A stretch of DNA of 64,000 nt from Ostrinia nubilalis (lineage: Eukaryota > Arthropoda > Insecta > Lepidoptera > Crambidae): the NCBI RefSeq assembly GCF_963855985.1, contig NC_087097.1, positions 4,807,001 through 4,871,000 on the forward strand, written 5' to 3'. The notes beneath the pieces are model-generated. The model ran no database searches and had not been told where the DNA came from. It saw only the letters and a list, made by a program, of their open reading frames with translations. The position numbers and the translations under genes are program-made. Of the stretch, positions 1 through 11,545 are shown piece by piece. The stretch's first letter is position 1. Each line of letters begins with the position of its first letter.

Positions 1-345
1 ATTGTGCTTGGTTTTTTTTAACTAGTTTCCCACCGATATTTTTTCGGGATTCCCATTAGCAATGCGACTGTCGGGATGGCCGGTCGCGTTGTCCAGTTTG
101 AATAAGTGCTTTGTGAGCGCTTTTCTCTGCATGTTGTCGCTCTGATTTTATTAAATGTTGAATAGATTTTTCATTGGGTTAACGCTTTCTCTTTTTGAAG
201 ATGCATGCAAAACTAATACTGAAAGTTTATTTTTTAAGATGTTTAGTATTTTCTTAAGATCTCTATCTCCTTAACAGATTTCTTTAACTTGATATTATAT
301 TATCACAACAATCTCCTTAATTCTAAACATCTAAGACGTCTTTGA

Positions 346-384
346 TGACGTCACAACTATAACGGCAAGTAACTCCTGACGTCA
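346..384. promoter_or_regulatory. Pair of CRE-like octamers
   Basis: The perfect palindrome TGACGTCA occurs at 346-353 and 377-384, start to start 31 bp, about three helical turns. This is the cAMP-response-element core bound by CREB/ATF bZIP proteins. The spacing is seen directly. Regulatory use is inference, since no promoter or gene is recognised beside it. Confidence 0.3.
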
Positions 385-1936
385 CCGATCCATCGCAGCA
401 TATCCAGACCCCGGCACTAAAGCCAATCCGAACTCTTATTTTATTCTTTTCTAAGTCTTGGTTTATTTGCAACTCGGTTCGGTCGAGCCATCCTCTTTGT
501 AAACGAATTGTGTCAAGGTCCTTACGTTCTCTAATATAGAGCTCAAATTCTCAGCGTCGGACTCCGACAAGCTTTCAAAGAAAGTGAAACAAGTCGTTAA
601 CCCTAACCTTGCGGGCGGGAAAATTGTTTTCCTAATACCCTAATAATATTTCGAAAGATTAGGGAAATTTCAGCAATTCAAACGTGAGGATCGTTTTATG
701 AAACTTTAATTAGGCCAGCTCGATTAACAAGGCACATGTTTAATTTCGTACACACGAAAAAAGCAAACTCCCAACAACCGAGCGGAATAGAACAGAATAA
801 AAGCGCACGTTTCCACGACACGTACGACATGACATTCAATTTAAACTCGGACGACGGACCACGCGTTCAATAATTAACATAATGTACTTTTTCTCCTTTT
901 TGCACTTTCCGTTTGACACTCCATCACTCATGGAAATTCCATTTTCAATGCTGCTATATGAGGGGTGGGGTGCGCGAGGTGGTCTTTGCATCCGCGCAAT
1001 GGACATGGCGGTTTTGGGGGAGAGGGGTGGTCGAAAAAAAGATTGTTAAAAAGGCTGGCCCCCGCAGCGGCGGTGTGTGAGTGCGTGTGGGTAAAAAAAG
1101 CGTTCACTAATCGATACTATAGATTCTGAGGCAAGTAGGTTGCGGCGGTGCCCCGGCGATTGGTCGGCACCGAATCGTTTCGCGTTTTTTCGCGGAGCTC
1201 TAACGAAGCGGCGAATGTTTAGTCTTTCGGCGGAGCGAGGGCCTTTTGAGCCGCTCGTCCTTTTGCCTCTAACTCTACGGCCAACACTTGACATCGAGCG
1301 CGCTCATTCGCACTTAACTTTGTCCTCGTTTTTGTTATTTAAATTCTCTATGCCCGTGGTATCTTGAGGGCCCTCTAGAGCATTCCCGCGTTGAAGGGTT
1401 AAACTTTAAAACGCTAAATTAAGAGCTAACATTTAAATTCGATATAATTTGATACTATAAACTCGCATTATGTGCAATAAATAGTAACTAGAGACAGACT
1501 AATCTCATCTGTAAATTAATAATATTTTGGCTTGACAAATGCTATCATTAGATATCGTCTTAAACATTATTTACTATGGATTTCGGAGAAAATCTGGAAT
1601 ATTATTTAAGCCAGAAATCACTATAGTTGGCGGGTTATAAATCAGGACAAATGAGACTCAACAAATTCTTGATAAAATTCGTTATATTCAATGCTTTCGT
1701 ATCGTAAGAGTTGGACCTTTTCTTGAGATCATGATTTCTCAAGACTGCATAGCCACTAAAACGTTACTAGCTTCTTTTATTTTCTCGCATATTTTCGGAA
1801 CAATTTACTTTCTGTTTTAGAGATGACTAGAATGTAGCGTAGGTTTAAAAATAAGTACCCTTCGGCTTAAACTAAAATAGAAAGACACGGGTCTTAACGC
1901 TTCGGCTTTTACAAATTTTCAGCTCCACTCATGAAG

Positions 1937-1951
1937 TGACGTCATGAGTCA
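1937..1951. promoter_or_regulatory. CRE-like octamer fused to an AP-1-like heptamer
   Basis: TGACGTCA (1937-1944) is followed without a gap by TGAGTCA (1945-1951), the AP-1 core. Both are bZIP-type half-site pairs. Function is inferred only from the motif match. Confidence 0.3.
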
Positions 1952-2010
1952 TTGATTTACTCACCCTCAATAGTAAACACTTGAATGAGGGGATGATTGT
2001 TTAGAGTTAT

Positions 2011-2060
2011 GATTCACCATCAGGCGAGATGCAAGCCAAGAGCTTCTTCCTTATAGTTAG
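2011..2060 (+). repeat. 3' end remnant of a tRNA-derived SINE
   Basis: The words caccatcaggcgagatgcaa and gccaagagcttc match the 3' portion of the SINE copies at 58339-58667 and 59331-59656, with diverged bases. The tRNA-like head is missing. This is an old truncated copy in plus orientation. Confidence 0.6.
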
Positions 2061-2636
2061 AAAAATATTTATAAGAAGTTCACAAATGAAATTATAACTA
2101 AACAAAATCACTTTGTGCCACGTCTTAGAAGGTTCTTTTGTCTTTGTAAGTCTTCTCACCTCATTCTTTATGATGGACCCTCTGCGGGCGGGTGGGATGA
2201 CGTAACCACTATATTATTAGGTCAAAAACTCCTTTGTTTTAAATACAGGACAGTATACGAAAGACTGCAGTTTGAATTTAAAAAGGTGCCGTAATTTAGT
2301 TTCAATAGGTACGATTTTGGAAAAACACGTAGGTATTTGTTGTGCTGGCGACTGTATATTTTAAACAATGTTAAGCTTAATTCGTCAGAACAAAAAATAA
2401 AGAACTAAGATCATTGTTCCGAACATTTAATATCAAAAGTATTTTTCCCGGAAATTAAAGCTAAAAGTTTTTTGTTCACTTGTTTACTCCATCCCTACAT
2501 ACGAGTAGTGTTTTCGTTGAACCTGAGCCGTATAATCAACAATATTATTATTTTGTTTTAATCAATAAGGGTCTGATAATACAATACCTAACGTACCTGC
2601 ACAATTTATAACTGGGAAAAATGAAAATTTTCCAAG

Positions 2637-3996
2637 GTGGGTGCCGTCCCGCCTCCGGCCCTCCAGCATCCAGTCTCGCATCCCGACTCAGACCTGAGAC
2701 TCACCTCATTCTTGAGGTTGATGGGCTCTCGCTGCGGCCGGGGCGGCGAGTGCCGGCCCGCCTCCGGCCCTCCAGCATCCAGTCTCGCATCCCGACTCAG
2801 ACCTGAGACTCACCTCATTCTTGAGGTTGATGGGCTCTCGCTGCGGCCGGAGCGGTGAGTGCCGGCCCGCCTCCGCGCCCTCCAGCATCCGTCTTGCATC
2901 CCGACTCAGACCTGAGACTCACCTCATTCTTGAGGTTGATGGGCTCTCGTTGCGGCCGGGGCGGCAAGTACAAGCCCGACTCCAGCCATCCCGCATCCGG
3001 CCTCGCATCCCGACTCAGACCTGAGACTCACCTCATTCTTGAGGTTGATGGGCTCTCGCTGCGGCCGGGGCGGCGAGTGCCGGCCCGCCTCCGTTCCTTC
3101 AGCATCCGTCTCGCATCCCGACTCAGACCTGAGACTCACCTCATTCTTGAGGTTGATGGGCTCTCGCTGCGGCCGGGGCGGCGAGTGCCGGCCCGCCTCC
3201 GTTCCTCCAGCATCCGTCTCGCATCCCGACTCAGACCTGAGACTCACCTCATTCTTGAGGTTGATGGACTCTCGCTGCGGCCGGGGCGGCGAGTGCCGGC
3301 CCGCCTCCGGCCCTTCAGCATCCGGCCTCACATCCCGACTCAGACCTGAGACTCACCTCATTCTTGAGGTTGATGGGCTCTCGCTGCGGCCGGGGCGGCG
3401 AGTGCCGGCCCGCCTCCGTTCCTCCAGCATCCGTCTCGCATCCCGACTCAGACCTGAGACTCACCTCATTCTTGAGGTTGATGGGCTCTCGCTGCGGCCG
3501 GGGCGGCGAGTGCCGGCCCGCCTCCGTTCTTCTAGCATCCGTCTCGCATCCCGACTCAGACCTGAGACTCACCTCATTCTTGAGGTTGATGGGCTCTCGC
3601 TGCGGCCGGGGCGGCGAGTGCCGGCCCGCCTCCGCGCCCTCCAGCATCCGTCTTGCATCCCGACTCAGACCTGAGACTCACCTCATTCTTGAGGTTGATG
3701 GGCTCTCGTTGCGGCCGGGGCGGCAAGTACAAGCCCGACTCCAGCCATCCCGCATCCGGCCTCGCATCCCGACTCAGACCTGAGACTCACCTCATTCTTG
3801 AGGTTGATGGGCTCTCGCTGCGGCCGGGGCGGCGAGTGCCGGCCCGCCTCCGTTCCTTCAGCATCCGTCTCGCATCCCGACTCAGACCTGAGACTCACCT
3901 CATTCTTGAGGTTGATGGGCTCTCGCTGCGGCCGGGGCGGCGAGTGCCGGCCCGCCTCCGCGCCCTCCAGCATGTCAGCCTCGCATCCCGACTCGT
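2637..3996. repeat. GC-rich minisatellite, 13 units of 108-109 bp
   Basis: The landmark cgactcag recurs at 2684, 2793, 2902, 3011, 3119, 3227, 3336, 3444, 3552, 3661, 3770 and 3878, with a broken copy at 3989, so spacing is 108 or 109 bp. Each unit contains gactcacctcattcttgagg, a tgatgggctctcgctgcggc segment and a variable cctcc-agcatcc segment. GC content is far above the flanks. Units with aagtacaagcccgactccag at about 2967 and 3726 mark a higher-order repeat: 2857-3201 equals 3616-3960, an offset of 759 bp or seven units, by reading. Open frames of up to 211 codons run through the array on both strands, but they arise from the repeat and are not taken as genes because the 108/109 mix changes frame. 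Unequal exchange is the likely origin. Confidence 0.95.
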
Positions 3997-6900
3997 CTGC
4001 AACAAACAGAAAGTCTACATAAAAATGGAGCTTATGGAAAGAAACATTACGTATACATCGATGATATTTTGTATGTAAATAATTCAAAACAAAACTCTTT
4101 TTTTCTCTTAACTCCAGGGATAGATTTCAGTGCGCTTCGGTTTACACATTAGTATAGGTCTGAGGAACAAAATGCACTATGGGTTGATTCGGGGCAACAC
4201 TTGGTCCAGACCCTAGCACTATCCTATAAACCTCAAAGGAATTTTGTTGAACTCAAGAGCGTAATACTCGATTCAAACAGAAGGCAAAGGGCCCACCGCA
4301 AAAGATGCGAAAGTGGGACCTACCCCAACGCGTCGCTACAAATAGGTCAAGAACGCAGACTGGGGGAAAATTCCGCCTTCTTTGCCGACGGCGGACAGGG
4401 CTGGCAAGTGTTATCCTGCAGGAATAATTATGTTTAGGCAAAAAATACATTTTGGTACTTTTGAACCTGTCTTTCTGCTGCATTATTTGTGCTTCTGCTG
4501 CAGTATCTCAATCTTACTGGATGATCGGTGACGCTGAAGTTTTAGACAAAGCATTTTTAAACTTGATTTAAGTACTGGCGCTTAAAGTAAAGGCAGAAGG
4601 TGAAAAAGCTGTTTCATAAAGTTCAAGTAGGTGTAAGTAAAAATGTAAACCCGAAATGAATCTAAGACAAGAAACAATGAAAAAGAACAGACATAATAAC
4701 AAAATAGTAACACTCTTACTGTAGAATTAACTGCTGCGTTTGTTGCCAAGCTCATTTTAGTTTTTAAAAAATATTAACCCAATAAGGGTTAAAACGATTA
4801 ATTTTAAACTCGCTCTATGAATCCTTAAAGCGTATCAGTTAACATTCGTAACGCCCACTAAATTATGCAGTCTCAATCTCATTCCAAATTAATTCGTAAT
4901 CCGACAAAGCGAGAGGCAAAAAAGATAAACATTTAGCACCAACCCTACGAGTAGAGCCCGCGCGGAGCTCGCCTCAAACAAATTTGATATTGAGCGCTAC
5001 GGTTGGGTTTACCTGTTGTCTTTACCGTGTTTTGTTTTGTTAGCTAATTTTGCACTGAAATGCGTTAAATGACAGTCAATTGTCTTTTTCTTTTGTTTCT
5101 TTTGCTTCTGGGGTCCAGCGTTAAGAATGTGGTCTTTCAAGAGGTTCTAGATCTATTGGGACCCACACCACTGTGATCAATGAGAAAATACATTGTGTAT
5201 TGATTCCAATTTATACAGAAGCTTGCAGATTTGAACCGGCAAAAAGATTCAGAATGAGGTTTCAACATGAGACTAAGTAATAGACATAATTTAAAAATAG
5301 GTAAGAAAGAACCGATGAAAAGTAAACTAATCGGATTCTCGAATAAGGGTTCTTTGTCAGGACTACGGAACCCTAAAAACGTAGAGTAAGACGCCTTTCT
5401 GTTCAACGGACTAACAATCTCAAGAAGTTATGTGGCAGTTGCTGGGTGAAAAAAAGCATTAAGCAAATAGATACTAAAAATGTAATATTTCATATTGAAT
5501 TTTACACAGTCATTGAAAATGCTTAATTTTCTTAAAGAAAAAAACAACCAAAACTTTAAATCGCAGCGCTTTCGGCCGACATCCGGACGATTAATAATTT
5601 CCTCAGCGAATAGCATAATTTGATGTTTGATCCAACGATAATATATGGGAATAGCCAAAGGTATTAGAAATAGCGATTCTGCGAACTGATCGCGAACTAC
5701 GCAAGAATCGGTAGCGCTTCCACTTTTATCGAATCTTGTTGGCTTAGTAATATTTGGATTAATTTATTTATGGGCTACCATTCTGTTTAATGCAGCTAGT
5801 TCTATGAAGTATTAATGCGACTGCTCTAACTAAGTTACAGAGACAGTTTAAGTTTATACAAGATAAATTTTCAAGTAGTCATTGTCCTGGGAACTCGTGT
5901 TATTATCGTGTCAAATGTATGTTGTTATCTGTAACAAGATAGATACTCTGGTACCTACAAAGAATTTGACAAAGAAGAATAACCTTTTTTGATGGATGCT
6001 ATGCTAATTACCGTGATATCTATCTAGAATGAAGAAGAAGAGGTAAAACTAAAAAAAATGTGTTGAGTAACGAATAATGTGGAGACAAAATGTAGAGCAC
6101 GTACTAAATTGACTGAGATTATCGCGCCTTGCTTCTTTCACTTTTCTTATAGCGTTTGCATAAACTCTTTACTCATCGGTATGTATGAATATTTCACAAA
6201 ATATATAAGTTAGAATGATTTCAAAACAGAGAGATTTGTTACAAAGGCTAAACAAACATCCTTAACTTAGAACCATGTTACAGCCCAGATTCGTTGAATT
6301 ATATGATGTGGATTCATCCAATCCACATATAATATTCGGCGAACTCCATTACGGGCGCTCGCCCGTGTGCATTTTGAACTTTACACCCTGGGGTTAGATC
6401 CGGGCTTTACTACTTCAAGGGAAACTCGTCTTTATCGACGTTACAAACTAAGACACCACCAATCATTGTTCCGCAAATAGCCTAGGCGAGCCTAAGCAAC
6501 AGAACGGATGCCAAAACCTAGCAGCCGTCGAATATGATTGCTCCTAATGCGCCGGGCGTGGGAGGGGGTGGGGCAGGGTGAGGGGGGCACTGCGTCGCGC
6601 CGTGTTTCTGACCGAGCAGTAAGTCTGGCTTAATCCTATCGGAAACGCGGGCCCCCATTGAAGATCGGGTAAGGCTCAACGTGAGGTGCCGAAGCGGAGA
6701 TAGGTCTGAAGATTTTGACCAAAAATCGTTCGGCGATTGTTTTGATGGGATTCTTCGATTCTTTCTTACTTTTAGGTGTACAAAAACCTGTTTGCTCCGA
6801 TATCAGATGTAACAGGAATTGATAATAAAGATACTAACTACAAACTTAGCAGAGCTGGTACCTACTATGAAGACTGTACAGCGAATAAGTTAACACACCT

Positions 6901-7367
6901 ATTTAAATAAAATTAAATAGAAGGCTAGGCTTGCGATAAAAATAAGTCAAATGAAAAATTTAAAAAAATCCCAGAACCAATGTTCTTAACAGGTACAATC
7001 GTCCAGGCAATTTGAATATCCCAATTGCCTTTCAAAGATTACTAGATATAAAAAAAAACAATATAAGCATGTATGTCAAACACTGATCACATAACCAATC
7101 TCAAAAACTAAACTCCACCTCCGATTTCATCCCGAGAACATTAACCCTCGCACGGCCAAATTCATTTAACGTCAACATTCATCTTAGTTGCAACGTCTAA
7201 ACCGGCGAAAATCCAGTAACACTATCCCACTCCATCAAGCAAACCCGAGACCAGTCTTCGGGGCTCGGCCCTCGTGCGCCGATGCATCTAGGCAGGGGGA
7301 CATTACAAATTAATAGCACAAAGACCGGCCACAGATCGCCTGCGAAAATTTACAGACGCCAGACTCT
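3997..7367. other. AT-rich non-coding stretch
   Basis: No recognised gene or repeat. Frames at 4201-4437 (+), 5137-5406 (-) and 5428-5658 (-) are 76-89 codons, have no recognisable motif and sit in AT-rich sequence. A G-rich patch lies at about 6545-6600. Confidence 0.4.
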
Positions 7368-7369
7368 TA

Positions 7370-8381
7370 GGGTAAGTCCAGGATAGATGCCCCACTTTTT
7401 GAAACAGCTCTGTAACTCAGTCAGTAAGTTTTTATCAACAATTTGATCTTAGTATCTGTAAACTATGGTCTTTCGTCTATGATATTACTATAATTATTTT
7501 AGTTTAAGTTATACCGATTCTGAGTAAATAGCATTTTAATTGACCTCTAAAAAGTGGGATAGACGCCTAATGTGGGGGATAGAAGACTCACTGTATGATT
7601 GCTTCAAAGGATAGATGCCTGATGCAGGGATAGATGACTCGTTAATACAGTTTTTGAATTCTAAGGATCAAATGCTTTTTGAAATCAAACAAGCCAAGTA
7701 TTATTATTTAAGATTGTTTGTTATTAAATGAATTAAATATGAAATGTAATATTTTTTATTAAAAATAGTACATAGTACATCCACCCGAAGTCGGGAAAAG
7801 AGGTAATTCGATCAGAAGGGCTAACCTTAGGAAAGTAATAAATAGGGTATTTATTACTTTCCTAAGGTTAGCCGTACTACATTCTTTTTTTCTTCTTACT
7901 TGCTACTTGTGACAAAAAGAGCAGGTTAGGATAGATGCCCCTAGGAGCATGGGACATGGCTCTAAGGGCATCTATACCCAAAAAAAATTAGGCAACTATC
8001 CTTTTAGCATAGGATAGGTGCCTTTTTTAATAAAAGATATAATAACACTAAAAATCGAATTAAACATAGCTATCCCGTCTAATTTGTAAGATAGTCTATC
8101 AAATTATATAAAAATCTGCTTCATTTTACAGCTGATAAAAAAAATATCCATTAAAAGATACTTACCAATTTTATTTCGACGCTCGCTAAGGTTTGGCCGC
8201 GGAAGATTTTTGCTCTCACTGGCTAAACGAACGCACTCTTTGATGGTTTGCGAGGCGAAAAGTGGTACGGGGAGGTCCCTTTCTATTATACATACTATAA
8301 CTTTATGCTAAGTTGCTTGTAACATAGTGTACTTAAAATCGCGGCACCTATCCCACTGGGGCATGTATCCTGGAATTACCC
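7370..8381. mobile_element. TIR DNA transposon, about 1.0 kb, TA-flanked
   Basis: The left end GGGTAAGTCCAGGATAGATG (7370) mirrors the right end read on the minus strand, GGGTAATTCCAGGATACATG (from 8381). Both ends abut a TA (7368-7369 and 8382-8383), matching a TA target duplication. The motif gatagatgcc or close variants recurs inside in both orientations (about 7382, 7560, 7610, 7628, 7930, 7965, 7998, 8020, 8345), as expected of subterminal transposase-binding repeats. No intact transposase frame is visible. A minus-strand frame at about 8160-8290 lacks a start. Probably a non-autonomous Tc1/mariner-pogo-type element, by analogy with the element at 43863. Confidence 0.75.
7819..7873. repeat. 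Perfect 26-bp hairpin with 3-nt loop
   Basis: The arms 7819-7844 (starting ggctaaccttagg) and 7848-7873 are exact reverse complements, with loop GGG at 7845-7847. It lies inside the transposon at 7370-8381 and is unrelated to its terminal repeats. Confidence 0.9.
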
Positions 8382-8383
8382 TA

Positions 8384-9660
8384 GTGCACTGCGGGTTAGG
8401 CGAGTTGGCTGGTTAAGATGTTGGCTATAATGGATTAAGTTATTAATAAAAAAGTACTTTGTAATAGTTAATATGGCCCAATGACGGGCAAAGTCAAAAA
8501 GTAGACAAAAAATGTTGAAGTTGTATAAACTTAGGAAGGTTGAAACATCACAGCCGTATTTTTTTTCTTTTGTATTTCAAGATGCATCTAATATGTTTCA
8601 ATATAGCCTCAACTGTTCCGTCTTAAGCCCTTGTTCCCAACTGCATTAAAGCTCTTTTATTCTATGACCTACATGGGAATTGAAGCCCGAACCTCTGATT
8701 TGAGAGACTCTAGCTCTCTAACTACTGGACCATTGACATTTTTAAAATTAGACTACCCACAAAAAGTCTACTAAGCCACTAGCCATGGAACTAGAAATAT
8801 AGCTGAAACAAAAGGTAACCTATTGTCACTCAGAGGAGTTCGCCAATCCATCAGCGAAATAATTTTTACAGCTCGTCTATCAGGCGAGTTCCAGAACTAT
8901 CTATGAATAAGTACATACATAGGTACTCAATGTATACTATTATTTTTTTCGACTCTACACTTCAAGCAAAATCTGTATAGGTTAACACAGATGTTCTAAA
9001 AGAGCTACAACAACATCTAAAAGATCTTTAGAAGAACATTTGGGTCTTATAATCAAGCTTGCAGACTGATAGTAGATCTTATGGATCTACTAGAGCTAAT
9101 TTACAACAGCCAAATAAGCTGAGGCGCAGATTAGCTCAATGGGGTCAAAGGTCGAGTCCTGCATTTGCAATGAATTAGCAATATCCTATTAAACACCATG
9201 ATCAGATCATTTATGACCGTCAGTTAAGTACTTAAAGGCTAAGCTATTAATTACATAATAATAAATTGATTTTAATGTTAGAACAAAGGCACAAGGATAA
9301 ACTTGACGTGCATTTTATTACAGATATCAGACATTTTATACCACAGGTAATTATAATACATAATTTTAATTATTTTGAGTCAAGTGCTGCAGAATTCATA
9401 CCATCTTCGTTAAAGCACACTGAATAACCCTAATCCGTTACAAAATATCTCCTCTAACAGGCAGTTTCAAAATATTATTATCTAAATCACTAAACCTAAC
9501 TTAAGAAAACACTTTATCTCCAAGTAACGCTTCTATCTATCTACGATATAAATTCAAAAGATCCAAATAAAGCTCTAAAACTGCCCAAAATAACCTAAAA
9601 GCTCTAAGATTTTTAAGCCCCAGTGCATGCTATCTGACCCGTTGACTTGCTTCGCCCAGT
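8384..9660. other. AT-rich non-coding stretch
   Basis: No open frame of note. It holds a tRNA-like fragment (8664-8739) and a weak second one near 9122-9170, with tagctcaatggg and ggtcgagtcct resembling degraded A and B boxes. Confidence 0.4.
8664..8739 (-). repeat. tRNA-derived fragment (SINE head or tRNA pseudogene)
   Basis: Read on the minus strand, tggtccagtagttagag resembles a pol III A box and cttcaattccc a B box, separated as in a tRNA of about 76 nt. Acceptor pairing is poor and no clean anticodon arm forms, so this is not called as a functional tRNA. Confidence 0.4.
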
Positions 9661-9812
9661 GGGCCGGGGTGGCAGGGGGAAAGGGGCGAGTCTAATGCGT
9701 TAGAGGCTCTCATATCCGCCGCACGCACCCGCCTTAGACGGCGGACGAATCTAGATAGATTACAGTACAGTATCATTTCGAATAGTGTTTCTGTTATTGG
9801 GAGAGCTTGATT
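9661..9812. repeat. GC-rich low-copy repeat, copy 1
   Basis: The words atgcgttagag, ctcatatccgcc, ggacgaatc and acagtatc occur in the same order at 11401-11545. The two copies are in direct orientation about 1.7 kb apart. No coding potential or terminal repeats are visible. Confidence 0.7.
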
Positions 9813-10804
9813 CAGTTTGACTTAATTGGGGGAGGGTGGTTCTTTTTTTTTTAATTAGATGTCATTGTGTATTATCAGTTTTATGTCATTAGCAAAATTC
9901 ATTAATAGACGGAGATAACTAGTCTAGTTTCTAACCCAAAAGAATGCCATAGGAATAAATTCCATTCCCGCTATTACAACACAACAGTGAAATATAATTA
10001 TAATACAAGAAGCGTGTTTTGTGATTTTCATCAAACTTTAAAAAAGTAGAAGTTTTTTAGCTAAGTTTTTTAACCGACTCGGAAGGAGATGTTGTTGAGA
10101 ATGTTTTAGATTTAATGACAACAGATGATAAAATAATCTCAATGGTATGAACTACGAAACGCTAATCCCTGTTGCCTTTGCGTAGCTTGTCAAAGGGCGT
10201 TCGTCGTTGCACCATTATAGGGTTTAGGAAATGCGTATTTTCACGTACTTTCATTTTCCAAATGACTGCACCCTTTTAGAAATAGAAAATAGAAATATGT
10301 AGCAGTAGAAGAAAGTAAAGAGTTTAAATTCAAACTTTTTGCTAGAGATACTAATTGACAAAATATTTTACATAAACATGATCTCATGTTAACCAACTAA
10401 GAATCTAAAACAGACTTTAATAAAAAACTTTTTTCAACTTCTCATAAACATAGATCATTTTATAGGGCTTATGATATCTATCGCATATAATTATGTCAAG
10501 CAAGATGCATTGATGATGAAGAAATCAGCTTGTAAATATTGTAATAAATATTTAAATTGCATGCAAAAGTGCTATTTATCGACCCATATAAGGCATTGAT
10601 TATTAAGAAGAAAGAGGATTTTTTAATTTCTTTAGACAAGAATAGAAAAACCTGAATGGCACACAAAAGGTGCGAAGCTAAAGTGTAACGTGAAACAGAA
10701 AATTGGTTGAAGTCACAGAGTAGAGTCACGATGTAAACGTAACAAATAAAACACAGCACATCCTATTAGGTGCGTCGTTACACAAAACTAAGCGGATTTA
10801 CATT

Positions 10805-10951
10805 TTAGAGAAGATTTTTCAATCGTCTGATAACTTTTAATTGAAGCTTAAGTTTGGCACACTGACAGTTTCAGTATGAAAAAAATATTAAAATGACATG
10901 TTTATTCTTCAGTTAAAAGATATCTGACGATTGAAAAATCAAATCAGCCCT
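10805..10951. mobile_element. Palindromic MITE, AGGGCTGATTTTTC family, copy 1
   Basis: Left arm gatttttcaatcgtctgata and right arm tatctgacgattgaaaaatc are inverted repeats. The interior carries ttggcacactgacagttt. It is homologous to 52246-52378, which has a clear TTA target duplication. Confidence 0.75.
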
Positions 10952-11220
10952 TTAAGGTTTAAGTAGGACAATTCTGAAAGCAAACAACATAATGTAGTGT
11001 TATCAGTTGCTAATCTGGTATGAGTGAGGCTGAGGTGATAGGGAGGGGTGAGTCGACATCAAACGGTGTCACAACGCTGCAATATGGTGGATGAAAGATT
11101 ATTGCCAATATTATGTCGCGAAGACGATTATTGTACTACGTTCATTGATTTTTTTTTAATATTTTTTCGGGTGAATTGTCACCTCATACATAACGATGTC
11201 GACCCCTGTCGAGGAAACTT

Positions 11221-11285
11221 CGTTCGTTCGTTTCAGCCGATAGACGTCCACTGCTGGACAAATGCCTCTTCCAAAGATTTCCACA
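11221..11285 (-). mobile_element. RTE-like LINE 3' stub, 65 bp, with target duplication
   Basis: The minus strand encodes the end of the LINE (FVQQW-like frame over cactgctggacaaatgcc) followed by a (GAAC)n-type tail. It is flanked by an exact 11-bp direct repeat, cgaggaaactt, at 11210-11220 and 11286-11296. This is an extremely 5'-truncated retrotransposition event. Confidence 0.85.
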
Positions 11286-11400
11286 CGAGGAAACTTATTA
11301 TTAAAAAAAACGGACGTATAACATAATTTTAATTATGTCTTCAGAAGTAAATTCAGATGACAATCGTGAATTCCAACTATGGTAGTAGCTTGACTTGGTG

Positions 11401-11545
11401 TGAGGCCGGGTGAAAGGGGTGAGTCAAATGCGTTAGAGGGTCTCATATCCGCCACGCACCGAGCCGTGGCTCAGACCCAGGACGAATCGACCTGGCTACT
11501 TTACAGTATCGTTGCGAATGAATTTGCAATTGGAGAGGTTAATTT
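11401..11545. repeat. GC-rich low-copy repeat, copy 2
   Basis: Homologous to 9661-9812 in direct orientation. It shares atgcgttagag, tctcatatccgcc, ggacgaatcga and tttacagtatcgtt in order. The 71-codon frame over it is not conserved in copy 1 and is rejected as a gene. Confidence 0.7.

Larger units (their letters stand above)
1..2010. other. Unique AT-rich non-coding stretch with a GC-rich patch
   Basis: No supported gene. About 940-1380 is richer in G and C than its surroundings and gives overlapping short open frames on both strands (82 codons on minus, 75 on plus). Neither resembles a known protein, and composition alone can explain both. The notable content is three TGACGTCA octamers, listed separately. 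Confidence 0.5.

Noticed and set aside
2637..3996. CRISPR-like array
   Set aside because: Units of 108-109 bp are nearly identical throughout, with no unique spacers, in eukaryotic DNA.
2637..4087. Long open frames (up to 211 codons) on both strands
   Set aside because: They lie entirely in the minisatellite. The unit length alternates between 108 and 109 bp so no single frame is maintained, and both strands are equally open.
6540..6610. Third copy of the 9661/11401 repeat
   Set aside because: Similar G-rich composition, but the shared ordered words are missing.
8160..8340. Minus-strand frame followed by gtaagtatc inside the 7370 transposon
   Set aside because: About 50 codons with no start and no recognisable transposase motif. 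Too weak to call an exon.
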